64,000 bases of DNA. It comes from Chryseobacterium sp. ON_d1 (GTDB taxonomy: Bacteria > Bacteroidota > Bacteroidia > Flavobacteriales > Weeksellaceae). Location of the stretch: contig NZ_BJTC01000017.1 of assembly GCF_006829085.1 (NCBI RefSeq), positions 54,395 through 118,394 of the forward strand, in the 5' to 3' direction. The translations under genes were made by a program, and so were the position numbers. Shown piece by piece: positions 6,477 through 14,672 of the stretch (within the stretch, counting starts at the first letter, position 1; each line of letters starts with the position of its first letter). The notes below the pieces were generated by a model. That model did no database searches. It saw nothing but the letters and a program-made list of their open reading frames with translations, and was not told the origin of the DNA.

Positions 6477-9071
6477 ATGAACTTAAACCAATATACTGTA
6501 AAATCACAGGAAGCCATCCAGGCAGCACAACAGGTTGCAATGGAATTTGGCAACCAAAGCATTGAGCCGCAACATCTTCTTGAAGGAATTTTTCAGGTAG
6601 ATGAAAATATTTCGCCTTTCTTATTAAAAAAATCTGAAGCAGATGCAACCTTAGTAAGAGAACGCAATCGTGAAAATTTAGAAAAACTTCCAAAAGTACA
6701 GGGAGGAAACATTTATCTTTCACAATCAGCCAACAAAGTATTGTTGGATGCCCCCAATATTGCCAAAAAGATGGGTGATGAGTATGTAACGATTGAACAT
6801 TTATGGCTGGCACTTTTGGAAACCACTTCTGAAGTATCTAAAATGCTGAAGGATATGGGAGTAACCAAAAATCTGCTGGAAGGCGCTATCAAAGAATTAA
6901 GAAAAGGAAGCAAAGCGACTTCTGCAAGCTCAGAAGAAACCTATCAGTCCTTAAACAAATATGCTAAAAACTTTAATGAATTAGCCGCAGAGGGCAAACT
7001 GGATCCTGTAATCGGACGCGATGAAGAAATCAGAAGGGTTTTACAGATCCTTTCCAGAAGAACAAAAAACAACCCAATTCTTATCGGAGAACCCGGTGTT
7101 GGTAAAACAGCGATTGCTGAAGGAATTGCTCATAGAATTATCAGTGGTGACGTTCCTGAAAACCTGATGGACAAAACATTATATTCATTGGATATGGGAG
7201 CTTTGATCGCCGGAGCAAAATATAAGGGTGAATTTGAAGAACGTCTGAAATCGGTTGTGAACGAAGTCATCAAATCAGATGGTCAGATTATTCTTTTCAT
7301 CGACGAGATTCACACCTTGGTTGGAGCCGGAGGCGGTGAAGGAGCAATGGATGCTGCCAATATCTTAAAACCTGCTTTGGCAAGAGGAGAATTGAGAGCC
7401 ATCGGAGCAACAACTTTAAATGAATATCAAAAGTATTTTGAAAAAGACAAAGCGCTGGAAAGACGTTTTCAGAAAGTAATGGTGGAAGAACCGGATACAG
7501 AATCTGCTATTTCTATCCTTCGTGGTATCAAAGATAAATACGAGGCCCACCATAAAGTAAGAATTAAAGATGAGGCAATTATTGCTGCTGTGGAAATGTC
7601 TCAAAGATATATTTCAGACCGTTTCTTACCGGATAAAGCTATCGACCTTATTGATGAGGCTTCAGCAAAACTGAGAATGGAAATCAATTCCAAGCCTGAA
7701 GAACTGGACGTACTGGACAGAAAACTGATGCAGATGGAGATTGAATTGGCCGCTATTTCAAGAGAAGGCAACCAGACCAAGATTGATCACCTTAAAGAAG
7801 ATATTGCCAAAATATCTGAACAGAGAAACGAGATCAACGCCAAATGGCTGAAAGAAAAACAGAAAAGTGAAGATCTTACCCAGATCAAAAAAGATATTGA
7901 GTCTCTGAAATTGGAAGCAGAAAGAGCTTCCAGAGCCGGAGATTATGCCAAAGTAGCGGAAATCCAGTACGGAAAACTTCGTGAAAAGGAAGAAGAGCTC
8001 AGCAAGGTGGAGCTGGAAATGCAGAATCATCAGAACGAACTGATCAAAGAAGAGGTAACTGCAGAAAATATCTCTGAGGTTATTGCAAAATGGACGGGTA
8101 TTCCGGTAACTAAATTGCTACAGTCTGAAAGAGATAAACTATTACATCTGGAAACCGAGCTGCACCACAGAGTGGTAGGACAGGACGAAGCGATCCAGGC
8201 CGTTGCAGATGCAATCAGAAGAAACAGGGCCGGATTAAGTGATGACAAAAAACCAATCGGATCTTTCTTATTCCTGGGAACAACAGGGGTTGGTAAAACC
8301 GAGCTGGCAAAAGCACTGGCTGAATTCTTATTTGATGATGAAAACAATATGACCAGAATTGATATGAGTGAATATCAGGAACGTCACAGTGTTTCCAGAT
8401 TGGTAGGAGCGCCTCCGGGATATGTAGGATATGATGAAGGCGGACAGTTGACCGAAGCAGTAAGAAGAAGACCTTATTCCGTTGTGCTTTTGGACGAGAT
8501 CGAAAAAGCACACCCTGATGTTTTCAACACTCTGCTTCAGGTTTTGGATGACGGGCGTCTGACTGACAATAAAGGACGTGTGGTTAATTTCAAGAATTCA
8601 ATCATTATAATGACCTCGAATTTAGGCTCGCACCTGATTCAGGAAAATTTTGAAAACCTTACGGAGGAAAATCAGGATGAAATTGTGGATAAAACAAAAG
8701 AAGAAGTCTTTGATCTTTTGAAACAGACCCTTCGTCCGGAATTTCTGAACAGGATTGATGAAATTGTACTGTTCCAGCCTTTAAGAAAAAAAGAAATCGG
8801 AAAAATCGTTCAGTACCAGCTGAGAGGATTCAATGAAATGCTGGCGAAACGTAACATCATTATGACCTTCACCCAGGATGCAGTAGATTACCTGATGGAC
8901 AAAGGTTATGATCCTGCTTTCGGAGCAAGACCATTAAAAAGGGTAATACAGCAGGAAGTATTAAATAAATTATCTAAAGAGATTCTTGCAGGAAAAGTAA
9001 ATGACGGAGACAGAATCACCCTGGATTATTTTGTAGAAACAGGGTTGGTTTTCAGGCCTACTGAACAATAA
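6477..9071 (+). CDS. clpB: ATP-dependent disaggregase ClpB
   Basis: An 864-residue Hsp100 disaggregase that works with DnaK to resolubilise aggregated protein in the cytoplasm. Domain order: N-domain (about 1-145), first AAA+ module with Walker A GEPGVGKTA near residue 204 and Walker B ILFIDEIHTLVGAG, the coiled-coil middle domain (about 400-530, rich in E/K/L) that separates ClpB from ClpA/C, and a second AAA+ module with Walker A GTTGVGKTE near residue 601 and the ARPLKRVIQQ C-terminal small domain. The length is typical. It is monocistronic, with a strong terminator directly downstream. Upstream repeats at 6260-6313 may mediate stress control. Confidence 0.98.
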   Translation: MNLNQYTVKSQEAIQAAQQVAMEFGNQSIEPQHLLEGIFQVDENISPFLLKKSEADATLVRERNRENLEKLPKVQGGNIYLSQSANKVLLDAPNIAKKMGDEYVTIEHLWLALLETTSEVSKMLKDMGVTKNLLEGAIKELRKGSKATSASSEETYQSLNKYAKNFNELAAEGKLDPVIGRDEEIRRVLQILSRRTKNNPILIGEPGVGKTAIAEGIAHRIISGDVPENLMDKTLYSLDMGALIAGAKYKGEFEERLKSVVNEVIKSDGQIILFIDEIHTLVGAGGGEGAMDAANILKPALARGELRAIGATTLNEYQKYFEKDKALERRFQKVMVEEPDTESAISILRGIKDKYEAHHKVRIKDEAIIAAVEMSQRYISDRFLPDKAIDLIDEASAKLRMEINSKPEELDVLDRKLMQMEIELAAISREGNQTKIDHLKEDIAKISEQRNEINAKWLKEKQKSEDLTQIKKDIESLKLEAERASRAGDYAKVAEIQYGKLREKEEELSKVELEMQNHQNELIKEEVTAENISEVIAKWTGIPVTKLLQSERDKLLHLETELHHRVVGQDEAIQAVADAIRRNRAGLSDDKKPIGSFLFLGTTGVGKTELAKALAEFLFDDENNMTRIDMSEYQERHSVSRLVGAPPGYVGYDEGGQLTEAVRRRPYSVVLLDEIEKAHPDVFNTLLQVLDDGRLTDNKGRVVNFKNSIIIMTSNLGSHLIQENFENLTEENQDEIVDKTKEEVFDLLKQTLRPEFLNRIDEIVLFQPLRKKEIGKIVQYQLRGFNEMLAKRNIIMTFTQDAVDYLMDKGYDPAFGARPLKRVIQQEVLNKLSKEILAGKVNDGDRITLDYFVETGLVFRPTEQ

Positions 9072-9102
9072 AATAGTTTTTTTCATATACATTATTTTTG
9101 TG

Positions 9103-9141
9103 AATAAGTGCTGTAGAGTAATCTGCAGCACTTATTTTTAT
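9103..9141 (+). terminator. Rho-independent terminator after clpB
   Basis: The arms AATAAGTGCTG (9103-9113) and CAGCACTTATT (9126-9136) extend inward by three more pairs including a G-U, with a six-base loop and a following T-rich tract. Confidence 0.85.
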
Positions 9142-9303
9142 ATTATCATTCAGGTAAAAATTCTATAAGCTTTTGCTAATATATACAATCCGTAAAATCC
9201 CGGTAAAAATAACAGTATAATTCCCTGTTCACCAATACTTATTCTACCATATTTTTTCCGAGATTTGCATATTAATTGAGTTTTATCCGTAAACCACTAA
9301 GTT

Positions 9304-9837
9304 ATGAATACAGAATCAAACAACCCACTACAACCTGGAATAATGTCAAACAGTCTTATCCAGACTCTGATCGACAATTACCGTCAAAATCATCTGACAG
9401 CTATTAATACTGCTTTAGGAATGCAAGATGCTCATTCTATCTGGTTTGACCTTCCAAAATTAAAAAATTTCATTGCAAAGATTGAAGAAGAAGCAGCCAA
9501 AGTGAACCCAGCTGCATCTGCAGAAGATTTAGGAATCAGATTTTATTATTCTGCCTATCCGAAGCAAGAAAACTGGTCTATCATGCAATCACATCCTGTC
9601 CCAACAGAATATGCTGAAAAACATACATTAGTACTAATCCCAACATTGAAAAGAGCCAATGAAACAGGAGAGCTTATTGATTATGATTTCAATCCTTTTC
9701 AAAATACCGAAGGAAAATCTTTAGCGTTAAATGCACGCAATGGAAAAGGATTGGGAGATGATGATGACGACACTGGTCTTGGAGAAAATTTGGGAACATT
9801 GATCCCACCTGGAAATTCTATTTCGGAAACTTACTAA
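9304..9837 (+). CDS. Hypothetical cytoplasmic protein upstream of a sensor operon
   Basis: A 177-residue protein that I do not recognise. It has no signal peptide and no membrane segment. The N-terminal half is helical and charged. The C-terminal part carries LGIRFYYSAYPKQENW and HTLVLIPTLKR, and then an acidic Asp run (about residues 154-159) within a Gly/Asp-rich tail, DDDDDTGLGENLG. The gene starts a plus-strand series with a membrane protein 33 bp downstream, followed by an overlapping histidine kinase and response regulator. This points to a regulatory or output role linked to that sensor, but the function is unknown. The start at ATG 9304 is the first in frame. Confidence 0.8.
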   Translation: MNTESNNPLQPGIMSNSLIQTLIDNYRQNHLTAINTALGMQDAHSIWFDLPKLKNFIAKIEEEAAKVNPAASAEDLGIRFYYSAYPKQENWSIMQSHPVPTEYAEKHTLVLIPTLKRANETGELIDYDFNPFQNTEGKSLALNARNGKGLGDDDDDTGLGENLGTLIPPGNSISETY

Positions 9838-9870
9838 TCTTCATTTTAAAGCATTCATATTAATAAACCA

Positions 9871-10518
9871 ATGACTGAATTCCAAAAGTTTTTTTTACAA
9901 ATCATGTACACCGGTGAAGGAATTGCAGCCTTAACATCCATCATTTATTTTAACCGTGTAAAAAAACAATATTGGAAATATTTCGCATTATATCTTATCA
10001 CTATTTTTCTATGCGAATCTGCTGTAAAATGGGGTGAGAAACCTCTTCACATTAATAGAGTACTGTTTTACAATTACTTTGTAATGCCCTTACAATTTAT
10101 CTTCTTTTATTGGTTGTATGCAAAAAAATCATTAAAAAAAACAAAACTGTTTTATACATTTTCTGCCACACATCTTCTATCATATATCCCCAGCCTTTTA
10201 TTCTTTCCGGATAATAAGATTGTTTTTTCTTTTAATTATACTTTCGGCTGTTTATTTTTAATGATTCTTGTTATCATGGAATATTATAAGCAGGTAAATT
10301 CATCGGAGATTTTAAAATTCAGCACCAATAAGATGTTTTATATTAATTTAGGTGTCACACTTTTTTATATAGGAACTCTTCCTTTCATGACTTTCATGTC
10401 TCTCCTATGGCAGTATAGAAATATTTGGGATTTATATTTTGCTTATTTTCAGGTTTCAGGAGCAGTGATGTATATTTTATTTGCAAGTTCATTCATATGG
10501 GGAAAACAGAGCTCTTAA
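9871..10518 (+). CDS. Polytopic membrane protein, possible sensor partner
   Basis: A 215-residue protein with about six hydrophobic segments spread over its length and short polar loops, so an integral inner-membrane protein. No family is recognised. Its last 22 bases overlap the start of the histidine kinase gene, so translation is probably coupled. The kinase itself has only one membrane segment and no periplasmic domain, so this protein could supply the membrane sensing part of the system; that is an inference from gene order. It shows no catalytic motif. Confidence 0.8.
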   Translation: MTEFQKFFLQIMYTGEGIAALTSIIYFNRVKKQYWKYFALYLITIFLCESAVKWGEKPLHINRVLFYNYFVMPLQFIFFYWLYAKKSLKKTKLFYTFSATHLLSYIPSLLFFPDNKIVFSFNYTFGCLFLMILVIMEYYKQVNSSEILKFSTNKMFYINLGVTLFYIGTLPFMTFMSLLWQYRNIWDLYFAYFQVSGAVMYILFASSFIWGKQSS

Positions 10519-11282
10519 TAACTATTATTTCATTCAACATCTTTTTTTTGATGTTTGTAATCGCCGTAATTATTTATATACGGAATTACAGACAGCGCAA
10601 AAAAGAATACCTGAATGAGATCGAGATGAAAAATGAACTTCATCAGAGAGAGCTTCTGGCTACCCAATTGGAAATCCAGCAGGCCACTATGCAGCAGATC
10701 GGCCGGGAACTGCATGATAATATTGGTCAAAAACTTACTCTTGTGAGTCTGTATGTTCAGCAGATGCTTTATGAAAATAAAGTCCCGGAAGCGAGCGAAA
10801 GAATAGATCAGGTTTCCCAGATCATCAATCAGTCTCTGCAGGATCTCCGCAGCCTTTCAAAAACTCTGACAGATGACAATATCAACCAAAAGGAAATTGT
10901 AACTTTGATACAGGAAGAAGTAGACAATACCAATTCCTTTAAGAAGTGTACCGTCAGTTTTGAACACAACTTTAAGCAGCTGGATTTAGGATTTGTTCAT
11001 AAAAATATGCTGCTCAGAATTACACAGGAGTTCATTCAGAACAGTATAAAACACTCCCGCTGTAAAAATATTTTTATCACCCTGAATACCTCTGAGGATA
11101 TCCTTTGGGAACTCGATATCCGTGATGACGGAATCGGGTTTGATACTTCACAGATCAAATCCAACGGAATAGGTCTTACCAATATGAAAAACAGGGCTGA
11201 AATCATAGGAGCCAGTTTTTGTATGGAAAGCCATGAAAATAGAGGAACCCAACTTAATATTACCTTAAAAAAACAGTCATGA
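10497..11282 (+). CDS. NarL-system sensor histidine kinase (HisKA_3)
   Basis: A 261-residue kinase from ATG 10497, the start that directly precedes its single N-terminal membrane helix (about residues 6-27). A coiled-coil linker leads to the HisKA_3 dimerisation box with RELHDNIGQKL, where His73 is the expected phosphorylation site. The HATPase domain follows, with the N-box region EFIQNSIKHS and glycine boxes DDGIGFD and GIGLTNMKNRA. There is no periplasmic sensor domain. The upstream membrane-protein gene overlaps by 22 bases and the response regulator overlaps by ATGA, so the three are one translational unit. The stimulus is unknown. Confidence 0.9.
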   Translation: MGKTELLITIISFNIFFLMFVIAVIIYIRNYRQRKKEYLNEIEMKNELHQRELLATQLEIQQATMQQIGRELHDNIGQKLTLVSLYVQQMLYENKVPEASERIDQVSQIINQSLQDLRSLSKTLTDDNINQKEIVTLIQEEVDNTNSFKKCTVSFEHNFKQLDLGFVHKNMLLRITQEFIQNSIKHSRCKNIFITLNTSEDILWELDIRDDGIGFDTSQIKSNGIGLTNMKNRAEIIGASFCMESHENRGTQLNITLKKQS

Positions 11283-11920
11283 AAAAAACTATTGTAATCG
11301 TTGACGACCATATACTTATTGCAAAAGCCCTGGAAGGTATTATCGGTAATTTCAGTGAATTTGAAGTGATCTATGTCTGTGAAAACGGAAAAGATCTCAT
11401 CGAAAAATTTGAAGGCGGCCACCCCATTCCGGATATCATTCTTTTGGACATCAGTATGCCGATTATGGACGGTTTTGAAACTGCAGCCTGGCTTACAAAA
11501 AATCATCCTGATATTAAAATTATGGCTCTCAGCATGCAGGGAGATGATAACAGCGTGATTAAGATGATTAAAAGCGGGGCAAAAGGCTATCTTTTAAAAA
11601 ACACTCATCCAAGAGATCTGGAAACAGCTCTTACCCGACTGAATAGTGACGGTTTCTTTTATCCGGACTGGGCATCCAAAATTATTTTTACCAATCTTAA
11701 TAAAGAAACAGAATCTGAAATCACAGTAAAAATCTCTGACAGAGAAAAAGAGTTCCTGAAATATACTGTGACCGAACTCAGTTATAAAGAAATTGCAGAC
11801 AGAATGTGCTGCAGTCCGAGAACGGTTGAAAGCTACCGCGATCAGCTCTGTGAAAAACTGGATCTGAAAACCCGTGTTGGCCTGGCAGTTTTCGCTATTA
11901 AAAACGGATTTGCAAATTAA
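11279..11920 (+). CDS. NarL/FixJ family response regulator
   Basis: A 213-residue DNA-binding response regulator. The receiver domain (about 1-120) has the phosphorylation site in IILLDISMP (Asp57) and the conserved Lys in GAKGYLLK. The C-terminal LuxR-type helix-turn-helix (about 148-210) reads SDREKEFLKYTVTELSYKEI ... SPRTVESYRDQLCEKL. It is coupled to the kinase by an ATGA overlap and is the last gene of the series. No clear terminator follows; the next 246 bp are extremely AT-rich. Targets are unknown; the adjacent M43 protease genes are possible candidates by position only. Confidence 0.92.
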   Translation: MKKTIVIVDDHILIAKALEGIIGNFSEFEVIYVCENGKDLIEKFEGGHPIPDIILLDISMPIMDGFETAAWLTKNHPDIKIMALSMQGDDNSVIKMIKSGAKGYLLKNTHPRDLETALTRLNSDGFFYPDWASKIIFTNLNKETESEITVKISDREKEFLKYTVTELSYKEIADRMCCSPRTVESYRDQLCEKLDLKTRVGLAVFAIKNGFAN

Positions 11921-12111
11921 GTTTTATCATAAAAAAATTAATTGAAAAATAAATTTAAACGAAAAGTATTAATTTAAAATAATTAAAAAATGAATTGAAA
12001 AAATCATTTTGTTTAAATTAATTAAAACACAATATTTTCAGGTTAATATTAAATTATAATCATTTAAAACTATTAAAAGATATCAATTATTTAAATATTT
12101 TCAAAAATCAC
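11921..12111. other. Very AT-rich intergenic stretch before the first M43 gene
   Basis: About 190 bp made almost entirely of A/T with TTAATT and AATTAA runs. A similar AT-rich stretch precedes the second M43 gene (about 13310-13490). These may be UP-element-like or bendable upstream regions. No ORF, hairpin or RNA was seen. Confidence 0.5.
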
Positions 12112-12140
12112 TTGCACATCATTTTTAAAAAGTATAATTT
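12112..12140 (+). promoter_or_regulatory. Promoter of first M43 lipoprotein gene
   Basis: TTG at 12112-12114 and TATAATTT at 12133-12140, followed by AACAGCC and then the ATG 26 bp later. The same TTG-to-TATAATTT distance (21 bp between first bases) and the same CAGCC motif occur before the paralogue at 13551, which supports a conserved promoter. Confidence 0.55.
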
Positions 12141-12166
12141 AACAGCCTCAACCAAAATTATACGAT

Positions 12167-13171
12167 ATGAAAAAACTACTATTCGGAGCTCTTATGCTCG
12201 GTGTAATGACTGCATGTAACAGTGACAACATTTCCAATCAAACAGAAAATCCCGCTGATGAGCCTGCAACTTCTGCCAATCTGGTGCAAAGAGGCTGTGC
12301 ATCTGAAGAAATCAGACAGGAAGCTTTGAAAAAAAATCCGGAACTTCAACAAAGATTTGCCGCATTAGAAATCAATACAGAGAAATTTGCCAATGATTTA
12401 AAAGTAGGTAAAGTTCTTGCTGATGGAAGTGTAGAAATTCCCGTTATTGTAAATGTTTTATACAGAACAACTGCTGAAAACGTTTCCGATGCAAGAATTG
12501 CTGAGCAAATTGCAGTATTGAATGCTGACTACTCAGGATCCAATAGTGATGCCACTAAAATCCCAACTGAATTCCAGACCGTAAAGTCTGGTGATACGAA
12601 AGTAAAATTCAGATTGGTAAATACCGTTAGAAAATCCACCACAAAAACAAGCTGGGCAACCAATGATGATATGAAAAAAGCCTCCAAAGGAGGAATTGAT
12701 GCAACAAACCCTACCAATTATTTAAACATCTGGGTAGTCGGTAAAATGACCAGCCAGGGGCAGACCATTCTTGGATATGCCACTTTCCCTGAATCGGCAG
12801 GATTGTGGAATGACGGGGTAGTAATCGGGGCTCCATATTTCGGAAAAACAGGAGCTTCATCACCTTTCAACCTTGGAAGAACCGCAACCCATGAAGTAGG
12901 CCACTATTTAAACTTAAGACATATCTGGGGAGATGCTAACTGCGGAAATGACCTGGTAAGTGATACTCCAACACAAACTAGTGCTAATTATGGAAAACCT
13001 TCTTATCCATTATACAATACGTGCAGCGGTGTACAAAGATCTGTCATGTTCATGAACTACATGGACTATGTAGATGACGCAGCCATGTTTATGTTCTCTG
13101 CAGGACAAAAAACAAGAATGCAGTCTGTTGTAGCATCATCTGGTGCAAGATCCGGATTGAGAGTGTATTAA
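12167..13171 (+). CDS. M43 (pappalysin-like) zinc metalloprotease lipoprotein
   Basis: A 334-residue protein with a lipoprotein signal peptide, MKKLLFGALMLGVMTACNSD (lipobox Cys17), so it is anchored to a membrane and probably surface exposed. The catalytic domain carries the M43 zinc signature HEVGHYLNLRHIWGD with His242, His246, His252 as ligands and Glu243 as base. The downstream MFMNYMDYVDD carries the Met-turn. No T9SS C-terminal domain is present, unlike many secreted M43 enzymes. It is paralogous over its whole length to the next gene and is preceded by a near-identical promoter. Its substrate is unknown. Confidence 0.92.
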   Translation: MKKLLFGALMLGVMTACNSDNISNQTENPADEPATSANLVQRGCASEEIRQEALKKNPELQQRFAALEINTEKFANDLKVGKVLADGSVEIPVIVNVLYRTTAENVSDARIAEQIAVLNADYSGSNSDATKIPTEFQTVKSGDTKVKFRLVNTVRKSTTKTSWATNDDMKKASKGGIDATNPTNYLNIWVVGKMTSQGQTILGYATFPESAGLWNDGVVIGAPYFGKTGASSPFNLGRTATHEVGHYLNLRHIWGDANCGNDLVSDTPTQTSANYGKPSYPLYNTCSGVQRSVMFMNYMDYVDDAAMFMFSAGQKTRMQSVVASSGARSGLRVY

Positions 13172-13193
13172 AAATAATCTTTAAATATTTTAG

Positions 13194-13226
13194 ATCTATC
13201 CCAGATTTGGGATAGATTTTTTTTTA
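13194..13226 (+). terminator. Rho-independent terminator after first M43 gene
   Basis: The arms ATCTATCCCA (13194-13203) and TGGGATAGAT (13208-13217) with a GATT loop precede a run of Ts. A near copy follows the second M43 gene. Confidence 0.85.
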
Positions 13227-13490
13227 TCCTATTTCTCCCCTGCTAAGAACAGTAATGAAAATTATAATGTCTATCCCTTGTAAAGATCATATAGTATCAG
13301 ATTATTATAAAAAATATTCTTTAAATTAAATAAAATAAAAAAATATTTACATTTAAAAACAGACTTAAGTTAGAAACATAAAAGAATTAATTAAAATTGA
13401 TTAAAATTCAATAAAATACAATTTCAATTAAGATATACTTAAACAAATGAAACATATATCACACAATTGATAATTATTTTATAAAATAAC

Positions 13491-13519
13491 TTGCATATCA
13501 ATTATAAATAATATAATTT
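13491..13519 (+). promoter_or_regulatory. Promoter of second M43 lipoprotein gene
   Basis: TTG (13491-13493) and TATAATTT (13512-13519) sit at the same 21-bp spacing as before the paralogue, followed by CACAGCC and an ATG at 13551. The stretch from 13230 to 13490 upstream is AT-rich and contains no other recognisable element. Confidence 0.55.
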
Positions 13520-13550
13520 CACAGCCACAACCAAATTATATTATAACGAT

Positions 13551-14564
13551 ATGAAAAAATTCTTATTGGGAGCCCTGGTCCTGGGCTTCATGTCGGCTTG
13601 TAACTCTGACAGCTTAAACAATCAAAATGAGACTTCTCCGGATCAGGAACCTTCTGTTCCAAGTGCCCTGAAAAGGAGCTGCCCATCGGAAGAAATCAGA
13701 CAGGCAATGTTTCTGAAAAACCCTGCACTCAAACAAAAAGTAGCTGACATCGAATTCGGAACCGAAAAATTTGCTGAAAATCTTAAACTGGGAAAAGTTC
13801 TGGCAGATGGAACGGTTGAGATCCCGGTAGTTTTTAATGTCATTTACAACACTTCTGCTCAAAACATCTCTGATACAAGAATTGCAGAACAGATTGCTGT
13901 ACTCAATGCTGACTATGGAGGTACCAATTCCGATGTTACTAAAATTCCTTCTGCTTTTCAACCTTCAGCAGCAGGGGATGTAAAAATCCGCTTTAAACTG
14001 GTTGCTACCAACCGAAAACAAAGCTCAAAAACAGGCTGGAGATCTGATCTTGAGGAGATGAAAAAAGCAAGCACAGGGGGCATTGACGCAACTGATGTGA
14101 CTAAAAATATGAACATATGGGTTGTCAATTCAATTCTTGACGAAAATGGACAACCCGGAACTTTAGGCTATGCTTATTATCCTGAAAATGCAGGACAATG
14201 GTATGACGGACTTGTAATAGGCTATCAGTATATAGGAAAAACCGGTGCTTCAGCTCCGTTCAACTTAGGAAGAACTGTAACGCATGAAGTGGGACATTAC
14301 CTCAATCTTCCACACCTTTGGGGATCTTCTGATGCAGGCTGCCAAACTGATTACTCTAATGATACTCCAGTTTCGCCAGGCCCTAATTACGGAACTCCTA
14401 CTTATCCTCTGAACAGAGCCTGTGGAGGCGTGAGCCGCTCTCAGATGTTCATGAATTATATGGATTACGTGGATGACAAAGCAATGTTTATGTTCTCTGC
14501 CAATCAAAAAACGAGAATGCAGGCTGTAGTATCAGCGTCAGGACCTAGATCCGGATTAAGATAA
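13551..14564 (+). CDS. M43 zinc metalloprotease lipoprotein, paralogue
   Basis: A 337-residue tandem paralogue of the preceding gene. It has the same layout: lipobox signal MKKFLLGALVLGFMSACNSD, a propeptide-like region with CPSEEIRQ, then the catalytic domain with HEVGHYLNLPHLWGS (His245, His249, His255) and the MFMNYMDYVDD Met-turn. The two proteins differ mainly in the linker after the lipobox and in loops around 155-170. Each has its own promoter and terminator of matching design, so the whole transcription unit was duplicated. It is probably a surface-anchored protease; the target is unknown. Confidence 0.92.
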   Translation: MKKFLLGALVLGFMSACNSDSLNNQNETSPDQEPSVPSALKRSCPSEEIRQAMFLKNPALKQKVADIEFGTEKFAENLKLGKVLADGTVEIPVVFNVIYNTSAQNISDTRIAEQIAVLNADYGGTNSDVTKIPSAFQPSAAGDVKIRFKLVATNRKQSSKTGWRSDLEEMKKASTGGIDATDVTKNMNIWVVNSILDENGQPGTLGYAYYPENAGQWYDGLVIGYQYIGKTGASAPFNLGRTVTHEVGHYLNLPHLWGSSDAGCQTDYSNDTPVSPGPNYGTPTYPLNRACGGVSRSQMFMNYMDYVDDKAMFMFSANQKTRMQAVVSASGPRSGLR

Positions 14565-14605
14565 TCAACAGTCTCAGTCAGAATATTATAAAAATATTAA
14601 AATAG

Positions 14606-14637
14606 TCTATCTCAATTTTTGGGATAGATTTTTTTTA
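14606..14637 (+). terminator. Rho-independent terminator after second M43 gene
   Basis: The arms TCTATCTCAA (14606-14615) and TTGGGATAGA (14619-14628) include one G-T pair and are followed by a run of Ts. It resembles the terminator at 13194. Confidence 0.8.
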
Positions 14638-14672
14638 TATTTTTACGCGATTTTAACTCACCACTTACTAAG

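Noticed and set aside
12000..12110. AT-rich tract as a possible replication or integration site
   Set aside because: No DnaA boxes, iterons or attachment repeats were found; it is better explained as an AT-rich promoter upstream region.
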